The notes beneath the pieces were generated by a model that saw only the letters and a program-made list of their open reading frames with translations, was not told where the DNA came from and did not search any database. A stretch of DNA of 64,000 nucleotides, from positions 256,297 to 320,296 of the forward strand of contig NZ_KL591004.1 in NCBI RefSeq assembly GCF_000716335.1, written 5' to 3'. Both the position numbers and the translations under genes were made by a program. Shown in pieces: positions 32,626 to 40,526 of the stretch. Origin of the DNA: Streptomyces sp. NRRL S-118 (GTDB lineage: Bacteria > Actinomycetota > Actinomycetes > Streptomycetales > Streptomycetaceae). Each line of letters opens with the position of its first letter. Positions within the stretch are counted from its first letter, which is position 1.

Positions 32626-34248
32626 TCAGGAGGCGGGGTCACCCGTGGAGATCTCGAGGGTGAACTCGGCCTCGTCCTCGGAGATCTCCGTGCCGTCCGT
32701 CGGGAACTGGGTGAGGATCGTTCCCTCGCCGTAGACGTTCTCGTTGACCGGCGTCTCCTTCTTGATCTTCCAGCCGGCCGCCTGGATGCAGGCCTTCACC
32801 GACTCGATGTTCTTGTACCGGAAGTCCGGCACCTCGAACTTCTCCGGGTCGTCGCCCTCGCGGGGCGCCGTGCACTTCTTCGTGTCGATCGTCGCGCCGA
32901 GGTTCGGCCCCTTGTGGTCCGGGTCGACCGACTCGCTCGTACCGCCGGTGCCCGCCTCGGTGCCCGGGTCCTCGTCGTCGACGTTCATCGCCACGATCAC
33001 ACCGCCGATGGCGAGCAGCGTGACGACGATCGCGCTCACGATCGCCGGCATGTTCCCCTTCACGCCGCCGGTGGGGGCCGGGCCCGTCTGCGGCCGGGCC
33101 GTGTACGGCGTGGGAGTCGGGGTCGGCCGGTACGGCGCCGACGCCGTGGCCGGGCCGGGCGGCGGGGTGTGCTGCGGGTATCCGTAAGTGGGGGTGGGCG
33201 CCGGCGTCGGCGGGCCGTAGGGGGCCGGGGTCGGCTGGTACGGGGTCTGCACGTGGTGCGGGCCCGGCGCCGGGGTCGAGTGGTCGACGGGCGGGAAGAC
33301 CGCCGAGCCGACGGCCGAGCCGCTGTTCCCGGGGCCGCTGCCCGCGACGATCACCGGTGCGCCGGTGTGACCGGCGGACAGCAGCCGCAGGCACTCGTCG
33401 CGCATGGCCGCCGCGCTCGGGAAACGCTCGTTCGGGTTCTTCTTCAGCGCCCGCGCGACGAGCGCGTCCATCGCCGGTGTGATCGACCGGTTGATGGTGG
33501 ACGGCGCGACCGGCTCCTCCTGTACATGGGCGTACGCGATGGCCAGCGGCGAGTCCGCGTCGAAGGGGATGCGGCCGGTCAGCAGCTGGAAGAGCATGAT
33601 GCCGACCGAGTACAGGTCGGAGCGCGCGTCGACGCCGCGTCCGAGAGCCTGCTCCGGCGACAGGTACTGCGGGGTGCCGACGACCATGCCGGTCTGCGTC
33701 ATCGACGTGACGCCCGACTGCATGGCGCGCGCGATGCCGAAGTCCATCACCTTGACCACGCCGCGCTTGGTCATCATCACGTTGCCGGGCTTGATGTCCC
33801 GGTGGACCAGGCCCATCTCGTGGCTGGTCTCCAGGGCGGCCAGGACGTCGGCCGTCACCTTGAGCGCCTTGTCGGCCGGCATCGCGCCGTGCTGCTGGAT
33901 GTCCGCCTGCAGGACGGAGCCGAGGGGCTGGCCCTCCACGTACTCCATGACGATGTACGGCATGAGGGAGCCGTCCAGCTCGTCCTCGCCCGTGTCGAAC
34001 ACCGAGACGATGTTGGTGTGCTGCAGTTTGGCGACGGCCTGTGCCTCGCGCCGGAAGCGCTCACGGAAGGACTGCTCGCGCCCGAGCTCCGTGTGGAGCG
34101 TCTTGATGGCGACCTGGCGGTCCAGTGCCGTGTCGTACGCCAGATACACGGACGCCATGCCGCCTTCGCCGAGCAGATCGCGAAGCTGGTACCGGCCGCC
34201 CGCTACCGAACCGCCCGCATAGCGGCCCTGTGCGCCGTCCTGGCTCAT
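32626..34248 (-). CDS. Ser/Thr protein kinase with one PASTA domain (PknB family)
   Basis: 540 aa. The kinase domain spans residues ~20-285: glycine loop LLGEGGMASVYLAYD, catalytic lysine K49 (VAIKTL), HRDIKPGNV with HRD at 149-151, DFG at 169-171, and the activation loop SMTQTGMVVGTPQYLSPEQ. A Pro-rich linker (~310-395) leads to a single membrane helix (~399-421, IVSAIVVTLLAIGGVIVAM). A single extracellular PASTA domain (~460-536, VPDFRYKNIESVKACIQAAGWKI) probably binds cell-wall muropeptide-like ligands. It diverges from a second kinase, with a 309-bp shared promoter region. Confidence 0.94.
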   Translation of the reverse strand: MSQDGAQGRYAGGSVAGGRYQLRDLLGEGGMASVYLAYDTALDRQVAIKTLHTELGREQSFRERFRREAQAVAKLQHTNIVSVFDTGEDELDGSLMPYIVMEYVEGQPLGSVLQADIQQHGAMPADKALKVTADVLAALETSHEMGLVHRDIKPGNVMMTKRGVVKVMDFGIARAMQSGVTSMTQTGMVVGTPQYLSPEQALGRGVDARSDLYSVGIMLFQLLTGRIPFDADSPLAIAYAHVQEEPVAPSTINRSITPAMDALVARALKKNPNERFPSAAAMRDECLRLLSAGHTGAPVIVAGSGPGNSGSAVGSAVFPPVDHSTPAPGPHHVQTPYQPTPAPYGPPTPAPTPTYGYPQHTPPPGPATASAPYRPTPTPTPYTARPQTGPAPTGGVKGNMPAIVSAIVVTLLAIGGVIVAMNVDDEDPGTEAGTGGTSESVDPDHKGPNLGATIDTKKCTAPREGDDPEKFEVPDFRYKNIESVKACIQAAGWKIKKETPVNENVYGEGTILTQFPTDGTEISEDEAEFTLEISTGDPAS

Positions 34249-34557
34249 CGTCTTGCTCCCCCGTGCGCGCGCGTGGCCGCGGTGATCCGGTTTTACGGGC
34301 CCAGTCTGCCCCAGGGCCGGGACACGTCAAGCCGGGTGCCCGTTCCGTGACCGTACGCACAAGAAGCGTCTCGGAAGCGTTACACGCCGGGCATGCAATT
34401 TGCACAGGTGTACGTGGAAGCGATTGGATGGCCGGTCCATCCCGACCGGCCAGGCGCGCGGAGGCTGTAGCGTGACTGGGCGTAGTACCCCTTGAGAACA
34501 CGGCGGCACACCGCAGGCGCACCCAGCACGCGGGCACAGAAACGACGGCGAGGACTG

Positions 34558-36336
34558 ATGGCACCCGGATCCGAAGCAGGCGGCGGCGGAGGAGTGTCGG
34601 ATGGCGGCGGAGTGCCGGACGGCCGCGACACGCGGGATGCGCGGGATGCACAGGGCGGCCAGGACGCCCGCGACACGCCTGGCGTGCGCGACGGAGGGAC
34701 GGCGACGGGCCGCACGGCGCAGGACGAGGCCTCGGAGTGGGGTGCCGGCGGGCTGGTCGGCGACGGCCGCTACCGGCTGACGCACCGTCTGGGCCGCGGC
34801 GGCATGGCCGAGGTGTTCGCCGCCGAGGACGTCCGCCTCGGGCGCACGGTCGCCGTCAAGCTGCTGCGCGCGGACCTCGCCGAGGACCCCGTGTCCAAGG
34901 CCCGCTTCACCCGCGAGGCGCAGTCCGTGGCCGGGCTGAACCACCACGCGATCGTGGCCGTGTACGACTCCGGCGAGGACGTCGTCAACGGCCAGTCGGT
35001 GCCGTACATCGTGATGGAGCTGGTCGAGGGCCGCACCATCCGGGACCTGCTGATCAACGCGGAGGCGCCGCCGCCCGAGCAGGCGCTGATCATCGTCTCC
35101 GGTGTGCTGGAGGCGCTCGCGTACTCGCACCAGCACGGCATCGTGCACCGTGACATCAAGCCGGCGAACGTCATCATCACCCACAGCGGCGCCGTGAAGG
35201 TGATGGACTTCGGCATCGCCCGCGCCCTGCACGGCGCGTCCACGACGATGACCCAGACCGGCATGGTCATGGGCACCCCGCAGTACCTCTCGCCCGAGCA
35301 GGCGCTCGGCAAGGCCGTCGACCACCGCTCCGACCTGTACGCCACCGGCTGCCTGCTGTACGAACTGCTGGCGCTGCGCCCGCCCTTCACCGGCGAGACA
35401 CCGTTGTCCGTGGTGTACCAGCACGTGCAGGACATGCCGGTGCCCCCGTCGGAGGTCTCCGACGTCGCGCCGCCGGAGCTCGACGGCCTCGCCATGCGCG
35501 CGCTCGCCAAGGACCCGGACGACCGGTTCCAGAGCGCCGAGGAGATGCGCGGGCTGGTGCAGTACGGGCTGCAGATGCTGCAGCAGCAGGGCAGCCACAC
35601 CGGCACCTGGAACACCGGCCCCGTCGAGATGCACGAGGGCGGCCTCGCCGCGGTCGGCGGCGTCGCCGCGACGACCGCCATGGGTCACCCGCCGCACGGC
35701 GACACGTCGCAGGGCGCGATCCTGCCGCCGGCGAACCCGAACGACGGCGCGTACGCGTACGACGGCGGGCACGGCGGCAGCGGCGGCGGCCGCGGCAAGC
35801 TGTGGCTGTTCGTCGCCTTCGCGCTGATCGCGATCGTGGCCGGAGCCGTGTACGCCTTCGACAAGGCCGGCACCGGCAAGAACGACCAGAAGCAGCAGCC
35901 GCCGAAGAGCACCGCGCCGTCCACGCCCGGCGAGGACAAGAGCCCGACGCCGAGCGACGAGCCGTCGGACCCGACCCAGGAGCCGGACACCTCAACGGGC
36001 GGCGGCAACAACTGGGACAACAACTGGCCCTCGCAGAAGCCGCCGACGCAGCCGTCGCCGGACCAGCCGTCCCCGTCCGGTGACACGCCCTCCCCGGGCA
36101 CCACCGACGGCAGCACGGACGGGACCACCGAGGGCAACACCTCCGACGGCAGCACGACCGAGGGCGGCACCGAGGGGTCCACCGAGGGCAACACGACCGA
36201 GGGCAACACCACGGAGGGCAACACCACGGAGGGCGGCACCGAGGGGTCCACCGAGGGCGGCGGCTCCGTGGGCAGCACGACCGAGGGCACCAGCCAGGGG
36301 ACGATCACCGGCACCTCGCAGGGAGGCGGCGCGTAG
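34558..36336 (+). CDS. Ser/Thr protein kinase with repetitive extracellular tail
   Basis: 592 aa from the ATG at 34558; upstream in-frame codons to 34492 lack a ribosome site. A disordered N-terminal Gly/Asp/Arg tail (1-65) precedes the kinase domain: LGRGGMAEVFAAED, K101, HRDIKPANV (HRD 197-199), DFG 217-219, TMTQTGMVMGTPQYLSPEQ. One membrane helix follows at ~414-433 (LWLFVAFALIAIVAGAVYAF). Instead of PASTA domains, the outer part is Ser/Thr/Pro-rich and ends in near-identical TEGNT and TEGGTEGST repeats (~520-575). This low-complexity tail may span or attach to the wall. The divergent partner at 32626-34248 has the PASTA domain. Confidence 0.92.
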   Translation: MAPGSEAGGGGGVSDGGGVPDGRDTRDARDAQGGQDARDTPGVRDGGTATGRTAQDEASEWGAGGLVGDGRYRLTHRLGRGGMAEVFAAEDVRLGRTVAVKLLRADLAEDPVSKARFTREAQSVAGLNHHAIVAVYDSGEDVVNGQSVPYIVMELVEGRTIRDLLINAEAPPPEQALIIVSGVLEALAYSHQHGIVHRDIKPANVIITHSGAVKVMDFGIARALHGASTTMTQTGMVMGTPQYLSPEQALGKAVDHRSDLYATGCLLYELLALRPPFTGETPLSVVYQHVQDMPVPPSEVSDVAPPELDGLAMRALAKDPDDRFQSAEEMRGLVQYGLQMLQQQGSHTGTWNTGPVEMHEGGLAAVGGVAATTAMGHPPHGDTSQGAILPPANPNDGAYAYDGGHGGSGGGRGKLWLFVAFALIAIVAGAVYAFDKAGTGKNDQKQQPPKSTAPSTPGEDKSPTPSDEPSDPTQEPDTSTGGGNNWDNNWPSQKPPTQPSPDQPSPSGDTPSPGTTDGSTDGTTEGNTSDGSTTEGGTEGSTEGNTTEGNTTEGNTTEGGTEGSTEGGGSVGSTTEGTSQGTITGTSQGGGA

Positions 36337-36451
36337 GGCCGGTCCTCCGCCCGCCGGTCCTGCGTCCGGACCCTGCCGGGCCGGTCAGCCGAACAGGCCT
36401 GCACCAGGACCCTTGTCGGGCCGGTCCTCCGCCCGCCGGTCCTGCGTCCGG
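36336..36451. repeat. 34-bp direct repeat pair in intergenic DNA
   Basis: The same 34 bases occur at 36336-36369 and 36418-36451 without mismatch, 48 bp apart. They lie in the gap between the kinase stop and the phosphotransferase stop. The intervening DNA has related GCCGGTC... motifs. No gene is seen in this 233-bp gap. Confidence 0.85.
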
Positions 36452-36569
36452 GCCCCTGCCCGGCCTGTCACCTGCTCCCCCGCCGGGCCTGTCCTCCCGC
36501 CCCCCGCGGCTCGCGGGGCCCGGCCCCGGGCAGGCCCCGGCCGGATCCCCCGCCGCGGGGCGGCGCGCG

Positions 36570-37586
36570 TCAGCCGGTGAAGGCGTCGCGGACCGCCTCG
36601 TACTCCCGTGTCCACCACACCGCCAGGGCCGACACCGCGGGGAACTGCGGGTCGGCCCTGCCGTCGTGCAGCTGGTAGCGCCAGCGCAGTATCCAGAAGT
36701 CGTTCAGCCGTTCCCACCACACTCGGTGCACCGCCGCCGCCAGTTCGGCCGCGTCCGCGCCGGCCGCCCGCCGGTACGCCCGCGCGTACGCCCGCACCTT
36801 CGCCAGGTCCAGCTCCCCGGCCGGCCGTACGAAGAAGATGACGGCCGCCCGCACCGCCTCCTCGGCCCGCGGCTGCACGCCCAGCCGGTCCCAGTCGAGG
36901 ATGGCGGCGGGCTCGGCGCCCCGGTAGAGCAGGTTCAGCGGGTGGAAGTCCCCGTGCACCCAGCCGCCGGCGCCGGCCTGCAAGGGGCGGCGGTGCGCAT
37001 GGTCGGCGAGGAGCCGGCGGCGCTCCAGCAGCCGGTGCTCGGCGAGTTCGTCGAAGGCGTCGCGGGGGCGGCGGCCGCGGGAGAGGGCCAGCAGCTGGTC
37101 GATGAGCCGCAGGGTCTCCTCCGGGTCGGCGCTGCGGTGCCCGCGGTCCGTGTGCGGCTCCATGACCTGCTCCAGGCACGTGTGGACGAGCCCGAGGAGG
37201 GCGCCGAGGCGGCGGGAGCCGGCCGTCGTCAGCTGGTCGCCGCCCCGGTGGCGCCCCTCGACCCAGGGGTGCAGGGCGTAGCACCGGCCGCCGATCTCCG
37301 CGACGGTGTCGCCCCCGGCGTCGGGCAGCGGCGGGGCCACGGGGACGCCGAGCTGGTGCAGCCGCTGCGTGGCGCGGTGCTGGCGGACGATGGTGGCCCG
37401 GTCGGCGGTGGGGGAGTCCAGGTGCTGTTTCAGGAAGTACGCGCCACGGGTGGTGGCGAGGCGGTAGCCGCGGTTGAGCAGGCCCTGGGTCACCGGGACG
37501 CAGGAGAGCGGCTCGCCGGGGTCGTCGTAGCGGCGCAACAGCGCACTCACGGGTGGGGCGGGGGGTGTTGCAGATGAGCGCGGCAC
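36570..37586 (-). CDS. Aminoglycoside phosphotransferase (APH)-fold kinase
   Basis: Up to 338 aa from a GTG at 37586; the start is uncertain and a GTG at 37549 is equally plausible. The catalytic loop WVHGDFHPLNLLYRG (HGDxxxxN) and the metal-binding AILDWDRLGVQPRAEEAVRAAV are intact. An N-terminal lysine segment YFLKQHL is present. The family phosphorylates small molecules such as homoserine, choline, aminoglycosides or fructosamine; the segment VTQGLLNRGYRLATTRGAYFLK resembles the homoserine-kinase-like branch. The substrate is unknown. The start region overlaps the end of a decayed response-regulator gene. Confidence 0.82.
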   Translation of the reverse strand: MPRSSATPPAPPVSALLRRYDDPGEPLSCVPVTQGLLNRGYRLATTRGAYFLKQHLDSPTADRATIVRQHRATQRLHQLGVPVAPPLPDAGGDTVAEIGGRCYALHPWVEGRHRGGDQLTTAGSRRLGALLGLVHTCLEQVMEPHTDRGHRSADPEETLRLIDQLLALSRGRRPRDAFDELAEHRLLERRRLLADHAHRRPLQAGAGGWVHGDFHPLNLLYRGAEPAAILDWDRLGVQPRAEEAVRAAVIFFVRPAGELDLAKVRAYARAYRRAAGADAAELAAAVHRVWWERLNDFWILRWRYQLHDGRADPQFPAVSALAVWWTREYEAVRDAFTG

Positions 37587-37619
37587 TCCGCATATGTTAG
37601 ATCACTCAGTGTGTCCGTC

Positions 37620-37995
37620 ACGCCCGCCCCTGGAGCCTCACGGGCTCCGACCGGAGGCGCGGCGACAGAGGCCGCCACCAGGCTGCGGCGTTCCATGCCC
37701 CGACGCGCCCGCCGTGATCGTGTCGAAGAGCGCTTCGTCGTCCGCGTACGAGGGGGCATGGACATTTGATGGAATCGTCCAGGGGCCGGACGTCCCGGCA
37801 GACCTCCACCCCGCTGCCGTCGGGCGGACGGACGTCCAGGACGGCGACGTCCGGACGCGTCGCAGGGATCCTGACCAGCGCATCTGCCGCCGTGCCCGCC
37901 TCGCCGACGATCTCGATCCCGGGCTCGACGGAGAGCAGCTCGTGCACTCCGCGGCGCACGACTTCATGGCCATCCGGGAGAAATAAGGTGATTTT
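37620..37995 (-). pseudogene. Decayed NarL/LuxR-family response regulator
   Basis: Minus-strand reading gives LPDGHEVVRRGVHELLSVEPGIEIVGEAGTAADALVRI, then PDVAVLDVRPPDGSGVEVCRDVRPLDDSIKC. This is the receiver domain of a NarL-type regulator up to its phospho-aspartate strand (VLD). The conserved continuation SYADDEALFDTITAGASG appears in a different frame at about 37690-37745; relative to normal homologues two bases are missing. There is no start codon: a TGA lies at 37996-37998 immediately before the homologous N-terminus. No complete DNA-binding domain follows, only a weak echo (DTLSDLTYAE) in a third frame near 37580-37615. Confidence 0.8.
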
Positions 37996-38380
37996 TCAGT
38001 CTTCGCGCACGGAATGAGTCTGACATACGAAGTCTTCCCGTGTGCCGGGTCAGCGGGATAACGTGCCGGTGTTCCGGCGGCCCACAAGGCTGTGACCAGT
38101 GCAGTTCCGTTCGTCGTCCCCGCATTTCTCGATTTACTTGGAAATCCAAGCAAAATCGCAGGTCAAATGGGGTTTCGCAGTAATGCGGCGCACTGGGTAA
38201 CGTGCCTTTGACGGGGTGCTCGCCGGGGCACCTGTCACGCCTGTTCCCGGCCGAGGGCACCCACCCCGTGCACGCGTACGGAGACAGGCGGAGCCGCTCT
38301 CCCGCGCTCGGACGAAACGAGCAGGGGGAACCCCAGCGCCCGGCGGACCCCGGGGGCCGGACAGACGGAGGAGCACGCAC
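37996..38380 (+). promoter_or_regulatory. Upstream region of bkd operon 1, with dyad CTTGGAAATCCAAG
   Basis: No gene is seen in this 385-bp stretch. It is AT-richer than its surroundings at ~38100-38200, as expected for a promoter. A perfect dyad CTTGGA-AA-TCCAAG lies at 38137-38150, about 230 nt before the bkdA1 start, and is a candidate regulator site. The dyad does not match the PaaR-like sites, so this operon appears to be controlled differently from bkd operon 2. Confidence 0.5.
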
Positions 38381-39532
38381 GTGACCGTGGAAGGCACTGC
38401 CGCGCGCAAGCCGCGTCGCAGCAGTAAGCGCACCAGCGCGAGCGCGAGCGCCAAGGAGCCTCAGCTCGTACAGCTGCTGACGCCCGAGGGTGAGCGCGTC
38501 CAGCACCCCGAGTACGACATCGACCTCAGCCCCGAAGAGCTCCGCGGCCTGTACCGCGACATGGTGCTGACCCGGCGCTTCGACGCGGAGGCCACGTCCC
38601 TCCAGCGTCAGGGCGAGCTCGGCCTGTGGGCCTCGCTCCTCGGCCAGGAGGCCGCGCAGATCGGCTCGGGCCGCGCACTGCGCGACGACGACTATGTTTT
38701 CCCCACGTACCGTGAGCACGGCGTTGCCTGGTGCCGCGGGGTGGACCCGGCCAATTTGCTCGGAATGTTCCGTGGTGTGAACCACGGCGGCTGGGATCCG
38801 AACAGCAACAATTTCCACCTGTACACGATCGTCATCGGCTCGCAGACCCTGCACGCCACCGGGTACGCCATGGGCGTGGCCAAGGACGGCGCGGACAGCG
38901 CGGTGATCGCCTACTTCGGTGACGGCGCGTCCAGCCAGGGCGACGTCGCCGAGGCGTTCACCTTCTCCGCGGTCTACAACGCCCCCGTCGTCTTCTTCTG
39001 CCAGAACAACCAATGGGCGATCAGCGAGCCCACCGAGCGCCAGACCCGCGTCCCGCTCTACCAGCGCGCGCAGGGCTACGGCTTCCCCGGCATCCGCGTC
39101 GACGGCAACGACGTCCTCGCCTGCCTCGCCGTCACCCGGTCGGCCCTGGAGCGGGCCCGGCGCGGCGAGGGCCCGACGCTCGTCGAGGCGTTCACGTACC
39201 GCATGGGCGCGCACACCACCTCCGACGACCCCACCCGCTACCGCCACGACGACGAGCGCGCGGCGTGGGAGGCCAAGGACCCGATCCTGCGGCTGCGGAC
39301 GCACCTGGAGAAGCAGGGGCACGCCGACGCCGCGTGGTTCGAGGAGGTGGAGACGGAGAGCGAGGCCCTCGGCAAGCGCGTCCGCGAGGCGGTCCGGTCC
39401 ATGCCCGACCCCGACCACCTGGCGATCTTCGAGAATGTCTACGCCGACGGGCACGCGCTCGTCGATGAGGAGCGCGCGCAGTTCGCCGCCTACCAGGCGT
39501 CGTTCGCCGACGCGGATGGCGAGGTCAAGTAA
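38381..39532 (+). CDS. bkdA1: Branched-chain 2-oxoacid dehydrogenase E1 alpha (copy 1)
   Basis: 383 aa from a GTG at 38381 with a GGAGGAG site. The basic Ser/Lys/Arg-rich N-terminus (ARKPRRSSKRTSASASAKE) is followed by the E1 alpha core. ThDP motif: FGDGASSQGDVAEAFTFSAVYNAPVVFFCQNNQWAIS. Active-site segments are YVFPTYREHGVAWCRGV and VEAFTYRMGAHTTSDDPTRYR. Same reaction as the gene at 18090, but only moderately similar, so the two operons are old paralogues rather than a recent duplication. Confidence 0.9.
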   Translation: MTVEGTAARKPRRSSKRTSASASAKEPQLVQLLTPEGERVQHPEYDIDLSPEELRGLYRDMVLTRRFDAEATSLQRQGELGLWASLLGQEAAQIGSGRALRDDDYVFPTYREHGVAWCRGVDPANLLGMFRGVNHGGWDPNSNNFHLYTIVIGSQTLHATGYAMGVAKDGADSAVIAYFGDGASSQGDVAEAFTFSAVYNAPVVFFCQNNQWAISEPTERQTRVPLYQRAQGYGFPGIRVDGNDVLACLAVTRSALERARRGEGPTLVEAFTYRMGAHTTSDDPTRYRHDDERAAWEAKDPILRLRTHLEKQGHADAAWFEEVETESEALGKRVREAVRSMPDPDHLAIFENVYADGHALVDEERAQFAAYQASFADADGEVK

Positions 39533-39534
39533 CC

Positions 39535-40515
39535 ATGGCTGTTCAGAAACTCCCCCTCGCCAAGGCGCTCAACGAGTCGCTGCGCACGGCGCTCGAGAAC
39601 GACCCCAAGGTCGTCATCATGGGTGAGGACGTCGGCAAGCTCGGCGGCGTCTTCCGCGTCACCGACGGACTGCAGAAGGACTTCGGCGAGGAGCGGGTCA
39701 TCGACACCCCGCTGGCCGAGTCGGGCATCATCGGCACCGCCATCGGCCTCGCCCTGCGCGGCTACCGCCCGGTCGCCGAGATCCAGTTCGACGGCTTCGT
39801 CTTCCCGGCGTACGACCAGATCGTCACGCAGCTCGCCAAGATGCACGCCCGCGCGCTCGGCAAGATCAAGCTGCCGGTCGTCATCCGCATCCCGTACGGC
39901 GGCGGCATCGGCGCCGTCGAGCACCACAGCGAGTCCCCCGAGTCGCTCTTCGCGCACGTCGCCGGCCTGAAGATCGTCTCGCCGTCGGACGCGTCCGACG
40001 CGTACTGGATGCTCCAGCAGGCCATCCAGAGCGACGACCCGGTGATCTTCTTCGAGCCGAAGCGGCGTTACTGGGACAAGGGCGAGGTCGACACGGAGGC
40101 CATCCCGGGCGAGCTGCACCGCGCCCGCACGGTGCGCGCGGGCACCGACCTGACGCTCGTCGCGTACGGGCCGATGGTGAAGGTCTGCCTGGAGGCGGCC
40201 GCGGTCGCCGCCGAGGAGGGCCGGTCGGTCGAGGTCGTGGACCTGCGGTCGATCTCCCCGATCGACTTCGACACCGTGCAGGCATCGGTGGAGAAGACGG
40301 GCCGGCTCGTGGTCGTCCACGAGGCGCCGGTCTTCTTCGGCTCGGGTGCCGAGATCGCCGCTCGCATCACGGAGCGGTGCTTCTACCACCTGGAGGCGCC
40401 GGTCCTGCGGGTGGGCGGTTACCACGCGCCGTATCCGCCGGCCCGGCTCGAAGAGGAGTACCTGCCGGGCCTCGACCGGGTGCTCGACGCCGTCGACCGC
40501 TCGCTCGCGTACTGA
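39535..40515 (+). CDS. bkdB1: Branched-chain 2-oxoacid dehydrogenase E1 beta (copy 1)
   Basis: 326 aa, ATG 2 nt after the bkdA1 stop. MGEDVGKLGGVFRVTDGLQKDFGEERVIDTPLAESGIIGTAIGLALRGYRPVAEIQFDGFVFPAYDQI is the ThDP-binding beta subunit signature. PYGGGIGAVEHHSESPESLF and VVDLRSISPIDFDTV are also conserved. It forms the E1 heterotetramer with BkdA1. Confidence 0.93.
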   Translation: MAVQKLPLAKALNESLRTALENDPKVVIMGEDVGKLGGVFRVTDGLQKDFGEERVIDTPLAESGIIGTAIGLALRGYRPVAEIQFDGFVFPAYDQIVTQLAKMHARALGKIKLPVVIRIPYGGGIGAVEHHSESPESLFAHVAGLKIVSPSDASDAYWMLQQAIQSDDPVIFFEPKRRYWDKGEVDTEAIPGELHRARTVRAGTDLTLVAYGPMVKVCLEAAAVAAEEGRSVEVVDLRSISPIDFDTVQASVEKTGRLVVVHEAPVFFGSGAEIAARITERCFYHLEAPVLRVGGYHAPYPPARLEEEYLPGLDRVLDAVDRSLAY

Positions 40516-40526
40516 GGAGGCCCGCT

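Noticed and set aside
34394..34404. TGCAATTTGCA dyad between the two kinases as an operator
   Set aside because: Short, AT-rich and without a second copy; it could be chance in a promoter region.
37964..39454. 496-codon minus-strand frame antisense to bkdA1
   Set aside because: A shadow of a clear E1 alpha gene.
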